The notes below the pieces were generated by a model. It was not told where the DNA came from, made no database searches, and saw only the letters and a program-made list of their open reading frames with translations. From NCBI GenBank assembly GCA_023484515.1, contig JAMDAY010000029.1, positions 1-51,463 on the forward strand: a DNA stretch of 51,463 nt. The letters run 5' to 3'. A program made the position numbers and the translations under genes. This document shows positions 24,601-33,000 of the stretch, piece after piece. Each line of letters starts with the position of its first letter. Within the stretch, counting starts at the first letter, position 1. Source of the DNA: Patescibacteria group bacterium. Lineage in GTDB: Bacteria > Patescibacteriota > Doudnabacteria > UBA920.

Positions 24601-26125
24601 TGGAATTGTCTTCGTCCATGCCGCTTGCCCCCTGGAAGATAACAGACCCCGGAGTTAAGCCGGGGTTAATGCCCGTTACGGTCAAATTGGCAATGGTGGT
24701 AGAACCGCTTAAGGTTGTTTCCCCGCTCACAGCCAGGCTGGCGATTGCGGTAGTTGCAAGCGAAGCGGTACCATTTACCATAAGCGGGCCGCTAAAAGTT
24801 GCCGTGCCAGCCGTAAGCTTGGTATTAACGCTGGCAGTGTCCGTAATCAAATCCAGTGACGATAAGTGGGTAATGCCGGCCAGGCTTCCGGGAACCGTGT
24901 TGCTGTTGCTTGTCGGTTGGACAAAGCTAATTAAGCCGCCGCCGTTAATGCCTGCCGCGCCGGGATCCCCTTTGTCCCCCTTGTCCCCTTTTTCGCCTTT
25001 AAACTTTCCTTCGTCCAAATACTGGTTCAAGCGCTGGCCAATAAGCGAATAAATTATGTCCTGGTCCTGGCTTAAAACCCTGGTAATGCTTTGTTGGATA
25101 ATGGTTGTTGAAGCTTGCCGTCCAAAATTCCCGTTTTGAACATTTTCCAAAAGTTGGTTGTTTTTCGGCGTATTGCTATCTTTGAATATATACCAAATTG
25201 TTTCTCCCCAAGGCGCTATTTTATTATTTGGAATTAGGCCTGCCCACAAAACAGATGCCGCAAATCCGGTAATGGAAATTATTACTGCCAGCGCCAAGCC
25301 AAGTTTGCTAAACTTAGGCTGCTGCCGGAAGCTGCCGTAAAGTTTGCAAAGGCTCAATGTGGAAAAAGCGCTTAAGTTTTCCTTTTCCGATCCGTGCTGA
25401 AATGATTTTTGAGCGTTTTCGTGAAAAAGAAAATTAGATATAAAACGATTTTTTAGCAAATCTTCTTTCGCTGGTTCGGGAACGCTTAAAACCGCGGGTG
25501 GTGTTTTTCCTAAAATTCCTTCCGCTAAAAAGCCCTTGCCTTTTACTTGCCCTTTAAAGCCTTCCCCATTAGCCATGCTTTCGGTTCCCGCCGGGGCCGG
25601 GGCGAAAGAATGCCTGTCAACATTCTGCAATTCAATTTTTGACCGGAGCTGCTCCGACTTTTCCTGTATTTGCCTGTGCGAATTTTCCAATTCCAAAAGT
25701 CCCTGGGAAATCTTGTCAACCCGTTGTTCCAAGCTCTGTAATATTTCCTGCCTTAAATTGCTTAGACGCGGTTCGCCATGGCCAGACTGGGACTGCTGCG
25801 ACAAATTTTCTGCTGCCATTGGCTCGTTATTTGCCGCGCCCTGGTTGGCATTATTTTTTTGGGAATTTAAAACCGCAGCCGGTTCAATATGTACGGGAAG
25901 TTTTACCCCTGTTCCGGAAGAGATTCCACCAATCTCATTGCCATTCTCAACCGCAAACTCGTCTAAAGCCTTTTTTGTGGTTACCCAATTTCTGCCCACC
26001 TTGAAACCTTTAAGCCTTTCAGAGCGGCATAAAAAACTAAGGTAATCCTGGTGATATCCCGTTAATTTGCTTGCTTCGGCAAGCGAAATAATATTATCTG
26101 AATTTTGTTTAAACTGAATATTCAC
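18650..26125 (-). CDS. giant transmembrane adhesin with cytoplasmic HTH domain and GIGTTSP repeats
   Basis: A 2491-aa protein from a GTG start (AAGGAG lies 15 bases upstream). Order of parts: an excisionase/MerR-like helix-turn-helix (about 10-62: ISLAEASKLTGYHQDYLSFLCRSERLKGFKVGRNWVTTKKALDEF), a linker, a coiled coil (about 122-168), one transmembrane helix (about 275-297), a collagen-like GEKGDKGDKGDPGAAG (about 378-392), then some 1600 residues of GNVGIGTTSP-type units as in tail-fibre and trimeric appendage proteins. Near the C-terminus VDVAEQYPTKEILEPGDVA...SGRVPVKV...GDYLTAS resembles self-processing appendage domains, and the last 130 residues are Pro/Ala/Asn-rich. No export signal other than the internal helix. 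Probably an outward-facing fibre anchored in the membrane with a DNA-binding cytoplasmic end; the latter role is inference. Confidence 0.85.
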   Translation of the reverse strand: MNIQFKQNSDNIISLAEASKLTGYHQDYLSFLCRSERLKGFKVGRNWVTTKKALDEFAVENGNEIGGISSGTGVKLPVHIEPAAVLNSQKNNANQGAANNEPMAAENLSQQSQSGHGEPRLSNLRQEILQSLEQRVDKISQGLLELENSHRQIQEKSEQLRSKIELQNVDRHSFAPAPAGTESMANGEGFKGQVKGKGFLAEGILGKTPPAVLSVPEPAKEDLLKNRFISNFLFHENAQKSFQHGSEKENLSAFSTLSLCKLYGSFRQQPKFSKLGLALAVIISITGFAASVLWAGLIPNNKIAPWGETIWYIFKDSNTPKNNQLLENVQNGNFGRQASTTIIQQSITRVLSQDQDIIYSLIGQRLNQYLDEGKFKGEKGDKGDKGDPGAAGINGGGLISFVQPTSNSNTVPGSLAGITHLSSLDLITDTASVNTKLTAGTATFSGPLMVNGTASLATTAIASLAVSGETTLSGSTTIANLTVTGINPGLTPGSVIFQGASGMDEDNSNFFYDLANHRLGLGTSSPAVRLSVTGASAIDPFDISSTSGVSLLRVTQAGNLGIGTTSPSAKLDIWGNLNVATSSVAALFVDTGNTRVGIGTSSPAFALDVNGIVNASSFYVNGSPYIGSQWTTSGNDIYYLTGNVGIGSSSPSSNLTIQGTSTNPSVPLLTIASSSGNTLFTVLPSGNVGIGTTSPAYKLDVNGTIRVNRVIQFPTDTAPDAGYSIRTFPASQSGASDVSWWGYNLSDTIFSPATSSEPMLFWGQESSYYNPGYAATTSEMYLRYMPIGQSGNNFISPLFININRATNKVLQADVSSERTSFYNTSGSQMYLQLSASTTPQAVFGANVAIGSITTPLDQLHIGASSGGVIRLQDTTAITGGTVRIVQSGNSTFFNAYDASGNFTGRPLVLNSTASYFGNGNVGIGTTSPSQLLTVGNNNQFMVSSAGEATATSLALTGLLGQSCIGTSAAGLLQAGSCGVGSGSSIGWASSTNAVYNNFGYMVGVNSSSPSSNLVIQGTSTAPAIPLLTIASSSGSSLLTVLSNGNVGIGTTSPGARLQVQGPLATSAGVTITGNNYGGQIGTVDGQYGSILYIIPGSSSGGTMRMYQDGDKAKYSFDIYNGNTQAIRLDSNGNSWLNATTGNVGIGTSSPNAKLDVNGAIRIEGSGSNNDGTVVVPGNKGLVIGNDTSTAYFRLLPASSDIYFQNTEPTGSILFTGLNAGDLSGDVSFRTSGNIKFGQAAGAASGANVIITSSGNVGIGTTTPSSQLYVNQATATNSVLSGQLTLDVNQSTESSGWGYDVTKPSHGVKFVRQWASGSSEALGGIYGYSSTGSGSGWAGGLAFTASDEALGNGETVKMVIQGNGNVGIGTTSPAAKLDVWGNLNVATGSTPALFVNTTTGNTGVGAADSAGIKLYVAGQFKSSVSVAGSTGVYGYNGATGGTNYGVQGVATGANSGTSYGVYGYAGGSGAGTNIGGYFSAVSGGMNYGLIVENGNVGIGTTSPSQLLTVGNNNQFMVSSAGEATATSLALTGLLGQSCIGTSAAGLLQAGSCGVGSGSSIGWASSTNAVYNNFGYMVGVNSSSPSSNLVIQGTSTAPAIPLLTIASSSGSSLLTVLSNGNVGIGTTSPQELLHVYNGNIALENNYAIKSKVNNVESYRDILKTSTDNHVLLASGQWNDTIIYSGGSIETMRLSSGNVGIGTTSPGYKLDVQGGDLNVGGNDIYLNGNLRFSDSFDANYTNIKPQNGALALFDGSSNEMLKIYDSTGGKYVSIQQTGNDAAIRVTGVGNQNLLLQPYGEGNVSIGTSSPAARLSVTGASTVDPFDISSTSGASLLRMTQAGNMGIGSTSPSSLLSLQGSSANPTLPLLTITSSSGDSLFTVLPNGNVGIGVTNPGKPLSVNGGASFTAPIFTGGDATGIWMDTPDNYTYGVYRLSSKLGIKAGLASDADRITIDAANGNVGVGNTGPGQRLHVGSAASGGNVQVANGWLCVDTDDSCTGANTAGRIYANNGTVVGGVDVAEQYPTKEILEPGDVAAASGDFPVYVGKASSTSAVLGIISTKPGILLGGFKAEKFGNATNVPVALSGRVPVKVTNENGDIKPGDYLTASKNFPGYAMKATHSGQVIGQALENFDGNPEVASTTLGSAGTVLAFVKLGYQVINNKFILGESDGQLSTHASADKLLTNADATDTPLSFLINQMGAGNILQLQKDGQDRFLVASSGSVSILSNLECIPDDRHLGLPQMSVINNCQNVLTIQNSTTTLFSINAVGDITTIGHLNVGKDTAGTATIKQGDNQTAVTFNVPYLTVPKVTVSFNGLPDFFYGVADKTETGFAIQISKPAASDITFDWIAMAQPLDTQWQSSFNLQVAPAAAFQPEIIVSSQPPAPAGADNPKGENTTGSDKDVNVKVDTASGTVKEANPGGVGSGEVLDASTEKPQPPAPDLNSATPTSDPGSASGAGASNNPVADTGTAPANNTTNVAPGSVPVEQNYSE
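21246..21643 (-). repeat. 398-bp exact direct repeat inside the giant adhesin gene, copy 2
   Basis: By reading, identical to 22968-23365 (offset 1722 bases = 574 codons). It encodes the block from GNVGIGTTSPSQLLTVGNNNQF through LLTVLSNGNVGIGTTS. Identity at silent sites means a recent duplication or gene conversion. Confidence 0.8.
22968..23365 (-). repeat. 398-bp exact direct repeat inside the giant adhesin gene, copy 1
   Basis: Partner of 21246-21643. Divergence begins immediately outside both ends (GACATT versus GACGTT at one end). Such pairs can delete or expand the ectodomain by recombination. Confidence 0.8.
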
Positions 26126-27014
26126 TTTATTTTTTTAATAGCTCCTTTTTTTCTTTCTTTGTGAGGATTATTGGGTAATCTCGGATACCCGATATCTATA
26201 CATATTTTAACTGTTTTAAAATATTTAGGCCAACTATTTTATGCATATTTTTATTAACATTTATCTAATTTTTGTGTTTCATTTTAAATTTTTAAAGCCA
26301 ATTTAACATCGTAATAAAACTGCTACTATGTCAAGCAAATCTTTAAAATTACATCATAATATTATTCAATAAAATGGTTCAAAATACCTACTAACATTAA
26401 AGAACGAAAATTGTGCAACAATATTGTTTCAAAATTAAATTTCTATATTAATTAGACCGCTATATAATTATTAAGAACAAATTGATCATGTAATTCGGGT
26501 TTAATTTGGGTGAAACATCCACCAAAACACGTAAATGCGTCTTGATAATATTGATTATTTATCTAAATTGATTTTACATTAAATAGCCTTAATAAAAATC
26601 CGCTATTAAGTATTTTTGTAGATTCATTTCTACAACTCAAACATCATAGGCACGAAAGAAGATCTTGGATGTTAAAATTTTTGCCCTATTAGCTGTAAAT
26701 AAGGGAATATTTGCTTTTATTATTTTTTTTAACATATAGCCAAAATTTATTAAAAAAATCAATCTGCTATTATTGAAATTAGCTGACTTAAAAGCATATG
26801 GACATTTTAATTAAAACGTTCGTATACTTTAGCACAATACACTTGTCATGCAAATACACATGAAACTTTAATTAAAAGCTCATTTTAACTTTTTACCGAA
26901 TACGTATCCTAAATAATCAAATTTGTCCAAAATTGATTGTTTCATGACATATTTTTATTATTAACTGTCAAAAATTTATTTCACTCAAATTTTATCCACA
27001 GTTTATATAAAATT
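26126..27014. other. 890-bp very AT-rich non-coding region upstream of the giant adhesin
   Basis: No ORF over 60 codons on either strand and much richer in A/T than the surrounding genes. It contains a perfect DnaA-box-like TTATCCACA near 26993, an inverted repeat TGTAGA-TTCATT-TCTACA (26617-26634), AATAGC...GCTATT, and several ATTAAAA/TTTTAAT tracts. It is the 5' region of the HTH-adhesin gene and may be a regulatory zone. No clear sigma-70 promoter stood out. Confidence 0.55.
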
Positions 27015-27052
27015 TAAAATCCCGTCCCGGCTTTCGCCGGGACGGGATTTTA
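27015..27052 (-). terminator. perfect 17-bp hairpin after the beta-helix giant gene
   Basis: TAAAATCCCGTCCCGGC / GCCGGGACGGGATTTTA with a four-base loop (GAAA on the minus strand, a stable tetraloop), 11 bases after the stop codon. The stem ends in TTTTA, so it can act as a terminator in both directions. Confidence 0.75.
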
Positions 27053-27063
27053 ATGATATTTGT

Positions 27064-30000
27064 TTAGGGCATCACCAGGAAAAACGGATTGGTTTGGTAT
27101 TGTCCCAAATAAGGATAATACGAATTATTAACTCCCGCCATTTCTTCCAAAACCACATTCCCTTGGCTATACTGGCCCAAATAAGGATAATATACGTTGC
27201 TTAGGTCTACCATTTCTCCTAATACTAAACCATTTTGGCTTTCAACACTGCCTACTGCTACAAAGCCAGATGGATTGTTCTGGTTGTTATATTCCGTGGC
27301 TATCCAGGATTCGGACCTGGCTGTTTTGGAAACCCGCACTTCATCCATGCTGCCGTCTGCCAAAGAGGCTGAATACAATCGCGAACCGCCTAAAGTCAAA
27401 AGCTCGTCGTAGCGCACGGGCTGGTAACTAAAGTAACTGCTATAATTAACCGCCTTGCCGTTAACATAAAGATTCTGGTTAGGGTAACCGGCGGAATTAT
27501 AAGTTCCCGCAATATGATACCACTGGTTAGCGTCCAAGGTGGTGGCATAATCCGTACTTACCCTGCCATAACTGGGCAAGAAATTGGAAATGCTTAATTT
27601 GCCGGTAGCGCTGCTATAGTAAAGCGAAGGGCCGGCGGAATCGTTATAATTAACCGACTCTATCAGGCGTTTAACAGCGGCTGATCCTGTCTGCCAGGTT
27701 GAGGCGGGCTTAAACCATAACTCATAAGTAAAGCTGGTGTCGCGGTCGCCCGCAAAAGCCGTACTGGAAACCTTTTGGCTGGAACCGTCAAAGGTTAAGG
27801 CCTGACCGATCTTACCGGAGGCAAGCCCGTTGCTTCCCGACATGCTGCGGCTATTTTTGCTGTCAGACAAGTTATTACCGTGATAAACCGCCCTAAAATC
27901 ACCGTCCCATACTCCAGCTTTGTCTTGTTGGTCGGAAGCGTAACCGTTGCCGTAATAAACATAAAATGCGGTATCATTGGAAGAAGACAAGGAAGGAAGC
28001 TTAACCCAAGCCGTTAATTGGCCGGTTGAGGAATTATAGCTATCCAGCTCATGGAATAGTTTGGTTTTATTGTCCTGAGATACGAATACAATGTCAGTAC
28101 CGTCAGTCTTGCCAACCTTGCCGCCGTTAACGGTTGACTTTAAGTCATTGGAAGACAGGCTAACCAAGACCGGGAAATTAGAAAGGTTGCCAGCAACTTG
28201 ACCGTGGTTAACGGTTAATTTTTGGCGATAATTCCAAGAGGCATTATACCAGTCAGCCAGGGTTTCCGAATTATTCACCGTCACCGTTACCGAGGCAGTA
28301 GCCGCATTGCCTGCGGCATCCCTGGCTACGGCGGAAATAGTATGGGAGGCATTAGACAGTGTCTTGGTATCCAAGGCCAGTTCGTAAGGGGCAGCAGTGT
28401 CTTCAGTGCCTTGGTTTGTCCCGTCCACCTTAAACTGCACGCCGGCTACTCCGACATTGTCGGTAGCGGAAGCAGAAAGGGTAATACTATTGGAAACCGT
28501 TGAGTTATTGGCCGGAGAGGTTATGGAAACGGTAGGAAGGGTGGTGTCGGAAGGGTTGGAACCGCCTGCCTGCTTTGTCCATAAAACTTGGGCAATGGCC
28601 AAATCGGTATTGTCATAATATTCCACCTTAACCAAATGGCCGCCTGCTGTCAAAGCCTTGGTTACTTTATAGGTAGTTGGTGCTTGGTCTTTCCATTGGT
28701 CAACCACCGGAATACCGTCCACGTAAACTCTCACGCCGTCATCAGCAGTCACGACAAAATCATAGTTGGCATTCTCAAAAGTAAAGTTGCCTTGCCAGCG
28801 GACGGAGAAATGGTCAGCCGGAATGGTCGAGTCGGGCTTGCCAGTGCTCCAGTTAAAATTAATGGAGTTGTCCGTGCGTGACGAGCCAAAGTTGGTTAAG
28901 TTCTGGTCAGTATAATAACAGCCGGTAAAAGCATTGGTGGCGGGAGAGGGGCAGGACGAAGGAACAACAGGATTATTCACCGTCACCGTCACGCTGGCGG
29001 TAGCCGCATTGCCTGCGGCATCCCGGGCTGTGGCGGAAATGGTGTGGGAGGCATTGGACAGAGTTTTGGTATCCAAGACCAGCTCATAAGGAGCAGCGGT
29101 ATCTTCACTGCCCTGGCTTACCCCGTCCACCTTAAACTGCACGCCGGCTACTCCGACATTGTCGGAAGTGGAAGCAGAAAGGGTAATACTATTGGAAACC
29201 GTTGAATTATTGGCAGGAGAAGCTATGGAAACGGCAGGAGGGGTGGTGTCGGAAGCTGCTTGTTTGGTAAAGGCGGCAGAGACTATATTGCTGTCCGTCA
29301 TGCCTGATTTAACCGCTTTAGCCTTAACAGTGGCCGACTGGGTTAAAGTGATGGGAGAGGAATACACCAGGGAAGGATTGGAGCCGTCCGTAGAATAATA
29401 GATGGTAGCGCCGGAAGTAGCCGAAGACAAAGTTACGGTCTGGGCGGAAGTGAACGTGCCGCCATTGGGGGAAATGGCGGGGTCGGAGACTTGGGAGGGA
29501 GCGGAACCGGCAGGAGTAATTTCAATTGCATTAACCATGGCATTGTCAGACATCGTAGTAAACTGCAGGCTAATTTTACCGTCAATCACGTTAACGGTAA
29601 AAGTCTTGTCTAAAGCCTTGTTTATTCCACCGGCCTGGGCGAAAATATCAAAGCTGGTCAAAATCTGGCTGTTATTTAACGAAACGTTGAACAGCCGATT
29701 ACCTGCTCCGGCCCAATAAGTTTCCGCAAACTTTAACTTAACTTGATAAGCGCCATTAGGAACATTAAAATTATAGGCAAAGCCGCCGTAACGGGAAGTC
29801 TGATATAAGGCCGAAGCATTAGTATTGGCAATGGCAGAAGATACGCCGTAGTTGTTACCGCCGGAGTAGTTCTTGTCCGCACTCCAGACAACACCGGCAG
29901 GATCGGTATAAGCAGATCCGCCGACATTGACGCGATAGGTATCGGGAATCGGGTTAATTACCGTAACCGCCGCCGAATCCGTGGCTATATTGCCGGATGT

Positions 30001-33000
30001 ATCGCGCACAACCACGGAAATGGTATGAGAGCCATTAGCGACGGAAGTGGAATCCCAAGAAACGGCATAAGGCACAGCGGTATCTTCCGAACCGATATTA
30101 ACCCCGTCCACTTTAAACTGCACGCCAGCTACTCCGACATTGTCGGAAGCGTTTGCGGCGAGATTAACCATTCCAACAACAGTAACGCCTGCGGCTGGCG
30201 CGGTCAAATCTACAGTTGGCGGAACCGTTTCTGACGAAATGGATTTAGTAAAGCCCGCGCTAACTACATTGCTGTCTGTCATGCCGTTTTTAACCGCCTT
30301 GGCCTTGACTGTGGCAGATTGGGTTAAGGTAACAGGGGAAGAATAAACCAAGGAAGGATTGGAGCCGTCCGTAGAATAATAGATGATAGCGCCGGAAGTG
30401 GCCGAAGAAATGGTAACTGTCTGGGAAGAAGTGAAAGATCCGCCGTTGGGAGAAATGACAGGATCGGACACGGATTGGGGAACAGGACTTAACGTAAAGG
30501 TTTTCGGGGAGCCCGGCAACAAGACATTGGAAGCGCCAGTAGCGTCATTTAAGTCTATGCCGTAAGCGTAAACCTTATGAGCCTTTCCGTCTTTGTAGCT
30601 GTCAGGAATGGAAAAGTTAAAGGCATGATTACCAATGTCGCTCCTATTATCCCCTGCCGTAACGCCGATCGGGCTAACATTGGAACCTGGTTGACCGTCA
30701 AAATACAGATGCACGGAAATAGCCTGGCTTTCGTTGTCCGGATCCTTGGCCCAGCCATAAACCGTGCCGTCGTTCTTTACCCCGTCCAGGCTGCCAATAG
30801 GTTTTTGGTTGGAAGAAGGAGGCGTGGTGGTCTTTTTGACCCAATTAACCCGGGCGGTAGCGCCGCCGGATTGTTCAAAATATTCCACCTTTATCTCATG
30901 GACGCCTGCGGTCATGGCCTTGTCAGCCGTATAAGTTACTCCGGTCTGCGGGTACCACTTGTCAATTACCATTTGATTATCTACGTAAACCCTAATGCCA
31001 TCGTCCGGAGTGGCGGAAAAGGTATATAAGGAACCATCAAAGTCAAAGTTGCCAACCCAACGGACAGAGAACCCATCCGTAGGCATGCTGCTGTCCGGAC
31101 TGCCATAGCTCCAACTGAAATCCACGGCCGGATCCATGCGCATCAGCTTTAAGGAATCAAAATTGGTGCCATTATAATAGCAACCGACAAAAGCGCCGTT
31201 AACCGGCTGATTGCAAGTCAATTGCGGATTATTAACCGTTATGGTAATGGAGGACTCAGCTTTATTGCCTGCAGCGTCCCTGGCAATAGCCTTAATGATA
31301 TGGGACTTGCCGCTTTCCAGGCCAAAAGTATTCAAGGAAGTATTAAAGGGCGCAACAGCCAATTCGGGGCTGGCCGCAGAACCGTCAACTTCAAACATTA
31401 CGCTGACCATGCCTGAATTGTCAGCGGCCGAAGCTTTAAGGGGAATAATTCCGGAAACGGTCTGGCCATTAGCCGGAGAAGTAATGGAGACTGTCGGCTG
31501 AACCGTATCGCCCGAATTGCTGCCGGCCGCTGCCTTTTGGATGATAAATGCGCCAAAGGTAGGGAAAGTGGTCGGCGGCGCATAATCCCAGCCCATAGGC
31601 TTGACCACTGTCCAGCCGTTCATAGGAATGGAAATGGGAGAGCCGTTATATACGCCGGTAATTTTTTCGTTCCAATAGTTTTGAGCGTTGCGGATTTCGT
31701 AAGTATCGCCAGGCTGCAAGCCAATATTGGAAACATCCACGGGTACGCTAACATTTTGGTTCCAGTTATAGATGGTAATATTAGCCCTGCCGGTATCGTA
31801 TTTGTTGGGACGCACAAAGACCTTTACGCCGGTGGGCCGGGAAGTGTAATAAATATTATTGGGATGAGTGGAGCTGTTTACGCCGCTGACGCTGCCGTAG
31901 AAGGTGTTGCCCGTAACAGTAGCCGAGCCCTGGTAATCCAGTTCAAAAGCAACAGCCTGGTCGCTGGCCACGTAGTTATCCTGCACTACCGGGTTTAACG
32001 CGCCGTTATATTTAACAGAAATTCCGCGATTTTCAGGGTTACCCACCGGATAATAAGTGTAGTTGTTTTTCACCACCAAATTTTGCATGGAGGATTCCAG
32101 GGTACCTAAAATAAGGTTTGCGGCCGGCTGGGCAGACAGGTTGGCAACCATGCCGCTGTCAAACGAAGTATTGCCTTCAAAGGTCATGTTGTCGGCACGC
32201 GCGTCAGGATTGGTACCGTAAGCCTGGATACCATGCCCGAAGTTGTCAAAGATAATATTATCCGTGTAATGCTTAGTGCCATAAGCGTTCTGCGTATAAA
32301 TGCCATGGCCATGGCCGCGGTCGCCCAACCCCCCTTCGTAGCCGTCATTGTAAATTAAGTTGCCGTAAATTTCCGTATCAGTATTGCCGATGGCGATCCA
32401 GGCGCTGTAGCCGGTCAGGTCGTGGATAACAAGGTTGATCATCTTGATGTCAGGACCGTAAGTTTCCACGGCCTTGGCGCGATTGGCCGCACCGCCCAGG
32501 CGGGTATTGGTGCACGAAGACATAATTTCAAAGCCCCAGTACCAAGCATGGGCGCCATTAACCCTGAACGCATCATCCGAACCATCGCAGCCGCCGTCAA
32601 TAGCCGCATGTTCACCCGGATATTGGCGCAAAATGACCGGCTTGCTTGCGGAGCCGGTAAGGTTGCTGGTATAAAGCCCGTTATAAATGCCGCCGCGCAT
32701 CCAAACCGTATCGCCGGGCTGGATCCTGCCATTGGCATTATTAGCAAGCACACTGCGCAAATCCCAAGGACTGTTAATGCTGCCATTATTGGCGGACAGT
32801 CCACTGGGAGACACATACCACTGATTGCCGCTTGTTGACCCGCCCGGCACTATGCTAAAAGCAATGACATAATCGTCACCATTGGCATTATGCTGAGCTG
32901 AATTATCTTGGCAGCGGATATAATAAGCATAGCTGCTACCGTCTTGCAAACCGCTTACCGCAAAACTAAAATTGTTGCCCGATGTATTGGCGGCCTGGCC

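Noticed and set aside
18650-26125. Repeats resembling a CRISPR array
   Set aside because: The repeats are protein-coding (GNVGIGTTSP), of irregular spacing and in frame; there are no unique spacers of uniform length.
26985-27010. Replication origin based on one TTATCCACA box
   Set aside because: Only one perfect box was found, and no dnaA, dnaN or gene-orientation switch is nearby; kept only as a curiosity.
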